A stretch of DNA of 10,143 nucleotides from Neptuniibacter sp. (GCA_030149405.1 JASBRM010000150.1:1-10143); one strand, 5' to 3'. Positions 1 through 7,370 are shown, counted from the first letter of the stretch. Numbers and translations: made by a program. The notes: generated by a model not told the origin, from the sequence alone.

Positions 1-2
1 GT

Positions 3-290
3 ACACGGGCAAAGAGAGATCCCAGGAAAATGAGGCGCTGGGTTCATGAGGAAGAGATGGAAGCCATGCAGCAGCGGTTGAATGCTGCACCCGATACCAT
101 GCTGATCCGAAAACAGACGGTTGAACATCCCTTCGGGACGATCAAAGCCTGGATGGGGGCGACTCACTTCTTAACCAAGCGATTTAAAAATGTCAGTACA
201 GAGATGAGTCTTCATGTACTTGCCTATAATCTGAAGCGAGTTATCAATATCTTGGGCGTAAAAGAACTAACAGGAGCAATACAGGCTTAA
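3..290 (+). CDS. IS1182-family transposase, C-terminal part (gene begins before the window)
   Basis: The reading frame is open from the left edge and ends at TAA 288-290, leaving the last 95 residues. The segment TVEHPFGTIKAWMG (codons from about 117) is the signature of the C-terminal catalytic region of DDE transposases of the IS1182 group. The Glu at 123-125 is followed six residues later by Lys (144-146), matching the E-(6)-K part of the DDE/YREK motif. The end, with TEMSLHVLAYNLKRVI, is also typical of this family. In the family, this enzyme cuts and joins the ends of its own insertion sequence. An ATG at 30 lies inside the conserved domain and is not the true start. The catalytic Asp residues lie outside the window, so I cannot tell whether the copy is intact. 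Confidence 0.88.
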   Translation, partial: TRAKRDPRKMRRWVHEEEMEAMQQRLNAAPDTMLIRKQTVEHPFGTIKAWMGATHFLTKRFKNVSTEMSLHVLAYNLKRVINILGVKELTGAIQA

Positions 291-784
291 TAAGGGTTGT
301 TATCTGCTGTCAGAAGCCCAGCAGGTTTACGAAAGCTAGATTAGCCCCTGATCTGGATTGAGCTGAATATAAGTTATTTACACTTATCTAAACGGGTAGC
401 TCGCCGTTAGCCGCTGAAATACGATCATCAGTGGTCTTTTCACACAGCCTGGGCACGAAGCTGCCGTTATAAACGTGCCCTTAAATCCCAGACCACAAGC
501 CTGTTCTCTGCTATCAAATGACAGTTCCTAAGGGAAATATCTGAGAAATCGTAGTTGTTGTCGCCTCACGTGCACGAAATCGACACTCTACGCGGGAATA
601 CCTTTTTCTGGCCTTGGTAAGCTATCTAACTGATCTTCACAATCTTGCAGAGAATTTCAGTAATGGATACCAAAAGTCACTTCAAAACAGTATTTGCCCA
701 TACCGGGAGGCAAAAACGTTCACCCGGCGTAACCTTTCTTGTTTTTAGGTCCTGGATAATCTCATCTCTGATGGAGGGTTTGAG
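291..784. other. Gene-free stretch: right flank of the insertion sequence and leader of the next gene
   Basis: I see no convincing coding region in these 494 bp. The first 200 bp or so probably hold the 3' non-coding end of the IS1182-type element. The right terminus is likely somewhere in 425-500, where the string TTTTCACACAGCCTGGGC (435-452) resembles the terminal region of such elements as I remember it. The left terminus and target duplication are outside the window, so the exact end cannot be fixed. The stretch 500-770 holds no feature I recognise. A good ribosome binding site for the 785 gene closes the interval. Confidence 0.5.
431..496. repeat. Nested inverted repeat, possible IS end or hairpin
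   Basis: Two inverted repeats share one centre. The outer arms are GTGGTCT (431-437) and AGACCAC (490-496). The inner arms are GGGCACG (451-457) and CGTGCCC (474-480). All arms pair perfectly over 7 bp. The structure lies about 140 bp after the transposase stop codon and coincides with the probable right end of the insertion sequence. No T-run follows, so it is not a standard intrinsic terminator. It could be part of the IS end or a structured RNA; the sequence alone does not decide. Confidence 0.5.
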
Positions 785-1720
785 ATGACAGAGATAGAAG
801 AATTAAAGAGCAAACTGGCTCGGATGAACCAGAAACCGCTAGTTGTTGCGACAGCAAAAGTTGAAAAATTCGAAGAAATCTCCTCAGGTCTGGTTCAATC
901 AGGGTGGACAGTGATCCCCGATATACTCAAGAAGTTCAAGAAGAAGCTCGAACCTTTTGTTAATGAGCTTATCGCAGCCAATAAATTTGTAGATTCAACC
1001 ATCACTGAATCAGTATTCATATTTAAAGGTGATTGTAGCTGCCAAGCATTGTATGTCATTGGTATTAATAACGATTGCGATATTACCGACATACAGAAAC
1101 AAATTGGATGTTTCATTCAGATAGCTACGGATCAGGGAATAATTATCAAACCTGATGAGAAGGGTAATGTTGTCATCTCTGTTTCTCAGTTTTTCCACTC
1201 GAACAGCCTGATCGACAAGGAAAATTATTCTGCTGACGTGTCAGTCGTTTTCTCAAAGTACATACGTGAGTTCGTTGAATGGTTAGGTAAGGCTAAAGAA
1301 AGGTCTCTACTTGGGCTTCAGCTAGAGAGTGCCAATCTATCGTTTGAATTTGGTGATCAGATGGCAACCATTGACTATGGTAAACCTCCGAAACCAACAG
1401 ATCATAGCGTGATCGGGAGGGTTAAGGGATTAACGGAAAAGGATCTGACAGTTGAGGTTATTGGGCAGCCGAAGAAAGGATTGGTCCTTGAACAACAGGA
1501 AGGTTTTAACAAAAGTGAAATGGCTGATGCATATGTTCACCGGACGTTTCTTGAGATTTCTTATCAGGTCAGAAAGAAATCACATTTTTTGAAAGGCGAG
1601 TCTTACTTTGTCAGTGGCAGACCTGCGCCTGAACATGAGATCTCTCAATACATAGAAAACCTAGAGACGGCTAAAGAACAACAGCAACAGCTTTTCACCG
1701 GCAATAATTTGGAAAAATAA
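785..1720 (+). CDS. Hypothetical protein, 311 residues, unrecognised
   Basis: The start ATG 785 follows GGAGGG (773-778) with a 6-nt gap, a strong ribosome binding site, and the frame ends at TAA 1718-1720. I do not recognise the family. No signal peptide or membrane segment is visible, so the protein is probably cytoplasmic. The N-terminal 65 residues are charged and look helical, with a lysine-rich patch (KKFKKK, about residues 48-53). The middle alternates short hydrophobic strands and polar turns. Residues from about 200 (DHSVIGRVKGLTEKDLTVEVIG) look beta-rich, and the tail is helical and glutamine-rich (KEQQQQ). The gene is convergent with the giant recombinase gene and its stop lies only 15 bp from that gene's stop. 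It is therefore probably cargo or an accessory gene of the same element, but nothing in the sequence shows a function. Confidence 0.72.
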   Translation: MTEIEELKSKLARMNQKPLVVATAKVEKFEEISSGLVQSGWTVIPDILKKFKKKLEPFVNELIAANKFVDSTITESVFIFKGDCSCQALYVIGINNDCDITDIQKQIGCFIQIATDQGIIIKPDEKGNVVISVSQFFHSNSLIDKENYSADVSVVFSKYIREFVEWLGKAKERSLLGLQLESANLSFEFGDQMATIDYGKPPKPTDHSVIGRVKGLTEKDLTVEVIGQPKKGLVLEQQEGFNKSEMADAYVHRTFLEISYQVRKKSHFLKGESYFVSGRPAPEHEISQYIENLETAKEQQQQLFTGNNLEK

Positions 1721-1735
1721 GTGGTGGTAATTCCA

Positions 1736-4700
1736 CTAATGATAATGGCGGCTAAATTCTAGGTATATGCCAACTGCAACGACGCATAATGCTAGATCAA
1801 AACTATTTCTTAGTATGTATTGCTGATTTCGCTCGATGATTAATGAGATGAAATCAGAGGTGCGGATATATCTACTGCGTGCATCACTATGTTGAAGATT
1901 ACTATCTAGTCTTAGTGGGGCTTCTCTGGCGCCTGATTCTTCATGAGGTATTAGCTCGAATCCATACCTCTGGCTAAGAGTGACTAGGTCGGGTATGGGT
2001 GATCTACAGGTGGTGCGGAATACAGAGATTGGAGTGCGGAAGTAATCTAGCAACGTTCTTACAAATGCAAAGTCATTTACGTGCACCAGTTGTACCTGCC
2101 TTGTCTTACCAAGGAGGTGCATAGGGTTTATAGGTTCGAATTCAATGAGCGAATCAAAGGGAGCAATACCGTTTTGTTTAACGACATCTAGAATCCGAGC
2201 CCAGCTTTCGTCATTGACACGAGAGATAAATTCTAGAGGGTCGTCTCTTCCTTTTATTGAAGTCTTTTCTCCTTTCTTTCTTCCATACTCCATTCTGGAG
2301 CCGATGGAAATAACAGTACGTTCTATACTCCAAACAGTTTCAGGGCTCAAATTTAAATAAGAACCGGCATGCTGGAAGTTCTTGCCAATTGAAACCAATC
2401 TCAGAAGTTTAAACGTATCCAGAAGCTGTAATTGCTCATATTTTGATGAGTTAGCTGTATTTAGAGTGTTGCACTCAAGTGGTTCAGGCTTGATCAGCTC
2501 ATCAGTATTGAAGGTCGCGTTAAGATCAAGATTTGTGGGATCTTGAGGAACAAGCGCATCTGACCAAAATGGGATGATATGTATATAGCTTCTAAAGGTT
2601 GTTCTTGGGGATGCGTGGCCCATTAAGCGTGCCAACGCCATTGCTGACCTTCGACATGGTTCGTGGTGATTTCCCAACAGGATTTCCCTAATCACTTGAG
2701 GGTTTGCTGTAGGAGGAAATATTCCTGAAGGCAAGTGCTCAATTATATCCAACAATGCTCCGGTGACGATATTTGCAAAGGAGTGACGATTGTCATGAAA
2801 CACGCATTCTTCGTTTTGCGTCACTTGTTTTAGCATTCGATTTAATCTTTGAGCTATCCGGGATAGGTGAGGAGTGATTGGGGGTAGCCTTACAGCAGTG
2901 TCTGGTTGAATAAAAAGTAAAGGACCGTTTGTACGCTCGCCGATACAGCTATCGTAGTTACTAAGCACTTTTTGGATTACCCATATCTCTTTACTGGTTA
3001 ACTCGAAGAGCAGGGGAACTACACGACGTGAGCTGAAGGTTTTTAAATCCCTGTATTTATTCCTGCGAACGAAGATGACTGGTTGGAAGCCATCTTGTGG
3101 TAGACATATATCTTCGCGTAATAGCCCTGCGGCTTCCATTAGTCTGAGCCCATATCGATAACTGCATATTTGGATAAAAGCAGCATATAGCTCTTCATCA
3201 TCTACACTTTCCTGCTCTGGGATCAGGCTTGAAATTGTAGCTAAATGGTCGGATTCCAAAATGAACCCAGGACGAACTGAACGGGCTGATATTGGTATGT
3301 CAATTTCGTCCCAAAGTGGAGGCGTGATACCTAGTGATGTGCTCCACTGGATGAAATTGCTCAAGACTATATAAAAATCTTCATTATTCTTTTTCTTTTT
3401 TCTGTACTCAAAGCAAGATTGATAGAAAGCAGTGATCTCTTCTTCATCCATTAGCATCAAGTCAGTGTTATAACCAAGTTCTTGGACAACATTACTCATT
3501 AATCCCCAATACTTTTTGATTGTGCTCTCTTTTAGATCTTTTGGGGTACGCAGATTGCCCCGACGTAGGCGATCTTCAAACCATTCAGAAACCAATAACA
3601 CAGAGGAACTAACTTTGCCTGACCATTTTTTGCTTAGGCTTTTAACCGCTTTAGCAATGTTTGCAGAGTTATTACCAGGAATTGATTTTTTAACAGCTGA
3701 ATAAAAGGTGAGTGCATTTGTATAAAGTTCTTTATCATCATTATCCGCGGAAGCGGTTCTGCCTTTCGGAAGGGATCTAAGTTTATTGAAATTTAAGTGA
3801 GTATCCTGTGCGTCGTTTCTTTTAGATCCATCAGCAAGGAGATACCGCTCTTCCTTCATAGTTTTTGCCCAGTTGACCACGCTAAAACTGGTGGATATCA
3901 CACGTCCTGAAAGCTCGCCACATAAAATGCCTGGTAGATGAACTAAATTACTTTGATCCATGATGCGACAAAGTACATAGATTAGCTCTTTGGGTGTGGA
4001 GCAAGAAAATGATAGGGGCTTATAGGAAGAGATAAACTTTACTAATGGCGTTAAGTGTTTCGGAATTTTATCTCCAAGTTGAATTACCTTTTTGCGATCA
4101 ATGGCAGCGCTGATGAATTGAGCTGCAAGGGAAGAAATTCTTTTTTGGATTGCCGGATCATAGGCTGCGCCTAGTTCTGGATGTTCGGTATATCGTAAGT
4201 AATAGTCAGCCCCATGCCGGATGAGTGCAAAACCCTTGTTACACATCACATCGTGCAGAAATCTGGGGGAGCAAATACGTGATTCTAAGCAGAGTAGAAT
4301 CGAGGCTGTAATCAGACCGTCTGTCTGACTGATTTTACTGATATGAAAGCTAGTATCCTGATCAGTTTGGCAGCACTTAATTAGAATTTCCCGTAGTTGA
4401 TCAGCGAGTTCACATGCATGGACAGCGATCGGTGTGGTTAAGCTAATCCCTGATTCAGGGATTCGGTATCGTTTTGACGCATGAACCTTCTTCGCTTTTG
4501 TAAGGCTAACACCTTCTAAAATTTTGATTAAATGTTGGTATCGCAACCCCGCTCTAGGCTGCGGAGTACCATTGCTCTTGAATAGCATGATTTTGGTGAG
4601 TTCATCTGTATGTTCACTTTCAATATCTTTGAAACTAATACCTTGGTTATCTAGGTATAGGCGAAGATCCAGATTGGCTCTTTTTATTGCTTTGACTGCG

Positions 4701-7165
4701 GATTTGCTGCGTTCAGTTTTTCTAAGCGCTATACCAAATTTTTTATTAGTTAGACTGGCTGGGTTAATGCTGGAATTAATTTGGATATCGCAGAGCTGAG
4801 GCTGGGAAAAATTAAGGTGTTTAAAAGCGCGCTCAAGATGGTCTATATATTTTTCTTTATCCTCTTTCCATGAGCGGCAGGAATAATCGCTGTACGTTTC
4901 CACGTCGCGTTCAGCATGACCACACCAGCCTTCAATCACCTCAGCGTCGACTCCAGACCTTGTGAGAAATTGGACAAAGCGGTGGCGCAAAATGTTAGCT
5001 GGGAGGGGGCAGTTGAATAGATCAATTTCTGCGAGGGAGCTAGCAGATACCCTATACCAGTCCAGTCTAGGCGATAAAAAGAAGAAAAAAGGAAGAACGT
5101 CAGATTGCTCACATTTTGAGAGCTTTATGATCTCCTTTGAAAGGCTTGGAGCCAGTGTTTGGTTGAGCCGAGAAAAACGCTTTAAATGTTCGAGATATCT
5201 TTCAATCACCTGTATCACAGAGGGACATAGTGGGCACAGGCGCCCTGTGTGGGTATGCCCGTCATTTTTATCTTCGATGTAAACGAAGCCTTCTGAAAGG
5301 TTAAAGAAAAGAGGGGATTCAAAGGGATCTATTACAGGTCTTGATCCCGTAGCAGCAAACAAGGAGGTAACTATATAAGCGGTTACTTGGTTGTGATGCA
5401 AGATGGGATCAGATAGCGCCGACTGATCGATTTTAGTATTGGCTGTAGTTACGGCCTCACGAAATATTTCATCATTCAGATCTAGTCGACTGCCCAGGCA
5501 GATAGATGAAGAGGAATGAAGTGATGATTCAAGTTGTAGTTGATGGGCTGCTTCTGCTTCCTCGCCCGTAATTGATAAATAAGCAGATGAACCAGGCTGT
5601 GCACTTCGCGGATGTGATGTGATTAATTTAACAAATGTAGGATTGTTGGTTTCTTCAAAAATGTTCTGTTGCCAATGCTTTCCAAGTAATGCAGGTGAGA
5701 GTCTGGACAATTCTTTAGGGATATTATTTATCCACCAGGAGCGAAAGTTTTCTGAGCTGGTTTGGTCCCAAAAATCCTTAATGGTATTTAGTTGAAAGAT
5801 TTTATTGGTTCGTGCTTTGATTATTTTGAGAGCATTGGACAGCGAATCGGGTAGCAAAAGCCGATAAGACTCTGAGCATGGACGAACCCAGCTTTCAAAC
5901 TGAGGCTCAATATTTTTAGAATTGTGCCTTTGGGGTGCTAGCCGGTGAAGGTGAGTAAGATCATTCGAGATACTCCATTCATGCTGTACTTCATCTGTAA
6001 TTTGGATTGCTTCAGAACGAACCGGTGAACGGGATAGCCAGAGTGATAACCAACAAATGATGCCTGCTGCCTGAGAATTTCTTTCTTCGCTCACTAACAG
6101 CTCTGAAATCCAGCGTCGAAGTACTGGTGTTTCATGTGGTAGAGGTTGATCCATTGTCCACTTCAGAAAGTGCTTTTCTTCGGTTGTTTGCATGAGCACC
6201 GAATTTTCTGAAAGTACTTTGTCGCCACCACTGATCAGATTGCGTTGGTCATCCGGGTGTTGGGAGAAGGGAATAAGATCAAGCTGTTCGTGTAAGGAGG
6301 AGCTAGTAAGGTCTTCCTCATTGGAGTCATAGATCGTGGAATCCCAATCGATAGGTTTTTCATTGCACTTGTTCGTGAATTTGAAATTTGGGCGTTCAAG
6401 ACTTCCAGCTTTACCAGTGCTGTTGATTTCTTTAGTTATCCCCTGAGCAACATTTGTTATTGAAGTGATAAATTCTGCTGGTGCGTCATCGTTAGGAATG
6501 TGTTTGGCTGCGTAAACTAGAGCATTGGAGAATTGTTCGAAGTCACAGTCCACCCCTCGAGTTAAAACCTTAAAGTTTTTCTGAAGCTGAGCAAATCCTT
6601 TGAACTGTTTATTGCGGTCCCTTTGATCATTTCTGGGGAAAAGCTGGCTTGAGAGTCTTTGAATGTAGTAGTCGCAACTATAATTTTTGTGTATCAAACG
6701 GTTAAGGTTCTGGACAATCAGCCACAGCTTGAACTGTGTATAGAAGCTTGATAGTTCCTCAGTGACTTCTTTAGGCGTTGATTGGGTAACTAAAGCGATC
6801 AAGTAAAGCGATTGAAGTTGGTTTTTGTATTCTTTACGGACGTCTGAGACGCTGCCGATAGAATGATAAGTGGGCTGCGATGACGAAATGTAAGTGGAGA
6901 TGAATTCTTCGAGAATTTGTGCAGCCTGGTTATCAGACCACTGATCAAGAGTTTTTAAGGTTTTTTCTGAGCTAAGGAACTCGATTATATTGCCGAGAGG
7001 CGAATACTTGTAATGATCGAGGTTAAAGGAGAGATAGATAGCGTTGAGCTCTTCTTGCAATCCAACGGATTCAGCCCAATTGGCTATATCGGTATATCCA
7101 GCTCGTTGCCTTAAGGTCATAGATTCGCCGAGCCGATTCGATTCAGTGTGACAATCCGTATCCAC
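1736..7165 (-). CDS. Giant tyrosine recombinase (integrase) with two recombinase-like catalytic regions, 1,809 residues
   Basis: The protein is a site-specific DNA recombinase of the tyrosine (phage integrase) superfamily and very probably moves the element it lies in. The complete catalytic set is C-terminal. It comprises R1341 (YGLRLMEAAGL), K1375 (LKTFSSRRVVPL), H1457 and R1460 (HDNRHSF), H1517 (LMGHASPRTT) and nucleophile Y1527 (FRSYIH). A helical core-binding-like segment precedes it (about 1190-1280). A second recombinase-like region lies at about 590-765: R609 (ATGSRP), K633 (YIEDK), N724-x-x-R727 (NILRHRF), H750 (WCGHAERD) and Y758 or Y761. Its HxxR histidine is Asn. Residues 1-560 are unrecognised and mostly helical. 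After the nucleophile, about 280 more residues include a possible helix-turn-helix (1587-1616). Usual integrases have 300-450 residues. Translation starts at GTG 7163-7165; the stop is TAG 1736-1738. It could be a fusion of recombinases that act as a set in other elements; this is inference. Confidence 0.9.
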   Translation of the reverse strand: MDTDCHTESNRLGESMTLRQRAGYTDIANWAESVGLQEELNAIYLSFNLDHYKYSPLGNIIEFLSSEKTLKTLDQWSDNQAAQILEEFISTYISSSQPTYHSIGSVSDVRKEYKNQLQSLYLIALVTQSTPKEVTEELSSFYTQFKLWLIVQNLNRLIHKNYSCDYYIQRLSSQLFPRNDQRDRNKQFKGFAQLQKNFKVLTRGVDCDFEQFSNALVYAAKHIPNDDAPAEFITSITNVAQGITKEINSTGKAGSLERPNFKFTNKCNEKPIDWDSTIYDSNEEDLTSSSLHEQLDLIPFSQHPDDQRNLISGGDKVLSENSVLMQTTEEKHFLKWTMDQPLPHETPVLRRWISELLVSEERNSQAAGIICWLSLWLSRSPVRSEAIQITDEVQHEWSISNDLTHLHRLAPQRHNSKNIEPQFESWVRPCSESYRLLLPDSLSNALKIIKARTNKIFQLNTIKDFWDQTSSENFRSWWINNIPKELSRLSPALLGKHWQQNIFEETNNPTFVKLITSHPRSAQPGSSAYLSITGEEAEAAHQLQLESSLHSSSSICLGSRLDLNDEIFREAVTTANTKIDQSALSDPILHHNQVTAYIVTSLFAATGSRPVIDPFESPLFFNLSEGFVYIEDKNDGHTHTGRLCPLCPSVIQVIERYLEHLKRFSRLNQTLAPSLSKEIIKLSKCEQSDVLPFFFFLSPRLDWYRVSASSLAEIDLFNCPLPANILRHRFVQFLTRSGVDAEVIEGWCGHAERDVETYSDYSCRSWKEDKEKYIDHLERAFKHLNFSQPQLCDIQINSSINPASLTNKKFGIALRKTERSKSAVKAIKRANLDLRLYLDNQGISFKDIESEHTDELTKIMLFKSNGTPQPRAGLRYQHLIKILEGVSLTKAKKVHASKRYRIPESGISLTTPIAVHACELADQLREILIKCCQTDQDTSFHISKISQTDGLITASILLCLESRICSPRFLHDVMCNKGFALIRHGADYYLRYTEHPELGAAYDPAIQKRISSLAAQFISAAIDRKKVIQLGDKIPKHLTPLVKFISSYKPLSFSCSTPKELIYVLCRIMDQSNLVHLPGILCGELSGRVISTSFSVVNWAKTMKEERYLLADGSKRNDAQDTHLNFNKLRSLPKGRTASADNDDKELYTNALTFYSAVKKSIPGNNSANIAKAVKSLSKKWSGKVSSSVLLVSEWFEDRLRRGNLRTPKDLKESTIKKYWGLMSNVVQELGYNTDLMLMDEEEITAFYQSCFEYRKKKKNNEDFYIVLSNFIQWSTSLGITPPLWDEIDIPISARSVRPGFILESDHLATISSLIPEQESVDDEELYAAFIQICSYRYGLRLMEAAGLLREDICLPQDGFQPVIFVRRNKYRDLKTFSSRRVVPLLFELTSKEIWVIQKVLSNYDSCIGERTNGPLLFIQPDTAVRLPPITPHLSRIAQRLNRMLKQVTQNEECVFHDNRHSFANIVTGALLDIIEHLPSGIFPPTANPQVIREILLGNHHEPCRRSAMALARLMGHASPRTTFRSYIHIIPFWSDALVPQDPTNLDLNATFNTDELIKPEPLECNTLNTANSSKYEQLQLLDTFKLLRLVSIGKNFQHAGSYLNLSPETVWSIERTVISIGSRMEYGRKKGEKTSIKGRDDPLEFISRVNDESWARILDVVKQNGIAPFDSLIEFEPINPMHLLGKTRQVQLVHVNDFAFVRTLLDYFRTPISVFRTTCRSPIPDLVTLSQRYGFELIPHEESGAREAPLRLDSNLQHSDARSRYIRTSDFISLIIERNQQYILRNSFDLALCVVAVGIYLEFSRHYH

Positions 7166-7172
7166 ATCAATA

Positions 7173-7178
7173 TCCCTT
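7173..7178 (-). promoter_or_regulatory. Ribosome binding site of the giant recombinase
   Basis: On the minus strand AAGGGA lies 7 nt before GTG 7163-7165. This supports the GTG as the start. The ATG at 7165-7167 overlaps it but is in another frame, and the next in-frame Met is residue 16. Confidence 0.6.
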
Positions 7179-7255
7179 AAATGCCATAAACCTCTGTTTG
7201 AATATTGAACAATTTAGATGGATTTCTTACTAAATACAACTTTTAAAGTATTTTA

Positions 7256-7273
7256 ATATGTAAATATACATAT
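7256..7273. promoter_or_regulatory. Inverted repeat in the recombinase leader, possible operator or recombinase arm site
   Basis: ATATGTA (7256-7262) and TACATAT (7267-7273) form a perfect 7-bp inverted repeat with a 4-bp centre. It lies in a very AT-rich stretch between the tRNA remnant and the recombinase start. This is the place where integrases bind arm sites and where their promoters are controlled. The role is inferred from position only. I could not pick a clear -35/-10 pair in this stretch. Confidence 0.35.
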
Positions 7274-7286
7274 CTATTTTGTCACT

Positions 7287-7329
7287 CTCATAACCAAGGT
7301 CGTTGGTTCAAATCCAGCCCCCGCTACCA
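7287..7329 (+). tRNA. 3' remnant of initiator tRNA-fMet (CAT), attachment site of the element
   Basis: The stretch holds the anticodon loop CTCATAA (7287-7293, anticodon CAT 7289-7291), the T-stem GTTGG (7302-7306) and the T-loop TTCAAAT (7307-7313). It continues with the T-stem partner CCAGC (7314-7318), acceptor strand CCCCGCT (7319-7325) and ACCA (7326-7329). This matches initiator tRNA-fMet, in which CTCATAACCCGAAGGTCG precedes the T-arm. The acceptor, D-arm and 5' anticodon stem are missing to the left, so the gene is not functional here. Between loop and T-arm the window has CCAAGGTC where the E. coli gene has CCCGAAGGTC, two bases fewer. Either the remnant has decayed or the crossover lies a few bases to the right. 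A terminator hairpin follows at the normal distance, so this side is the original chromosome. Confidence 0.85.
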
Positions 7330-7339
7330 GATTCAAAAT

Positions 7340-7370
7340 AAAAAAGGTCATCCAACGGATGGCCTTTTTT
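7340..7370 (+). terminator. Intrinsic terminator of the tRNA-fMet unit
   Basis: GGTCATCC (7346-7353) pairs with GGATGGCC (7357-7364) around an AAC loop, 8 bp with one G-T pair. It is followed by six T (7365-7370) and preceded by six A (7340-7345), so it can work on both strands. It ends the tRNA transcript 10-35 bases after CCA. It is also the first of three copies of this hairpin in the repeat array. Confidence 0.85.

Larger units (their letters stand above)
1..7293. mobile_element. Integrated genetic element, right end at tRNA-fMet; left end outside the window
   Basis: Evidence for an integrated element is a large tyrosine recombinase gene whose start lies about 120 bp from a tRNA remnant that begins in the anticodon loop, the usual crossover zone of tRNA-using integrases. 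The tRNA 3' part and its terminator lie on the chromosome side, so the element extends leftward. The recombinase reads into the element. It is expected to end at a restored tRNA-fMet beyond position 1. The IS1182-type copy may be an insertion inside this element or may lie outside it. The window does not show which, so the left limit given here is only the window edge. Confidence 0.6.

Noticed and set aside
394..405. GGTAGCTCG, identical to nine bases of the tRNA-fMet D-arm, as a possible left end of the element
   Set aside because: The bases around it match neither the acceptor and D-stem on the left nor the anticodon arm on the right. Nine bases alone are best taken as chance.
431..496. Integron attC site
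   Set aside because: The outer arms do not carry the RYYYAAC and GTTRRRY core sites and no integron cassette layout is seen.
1720..1737. Shared terminator between the 311-residue gene and the recombinase gene
   Set aside because: AGTGG/CCACT is only a 5-bp stem with an 8-nt loop and no T-run follows on either strand.
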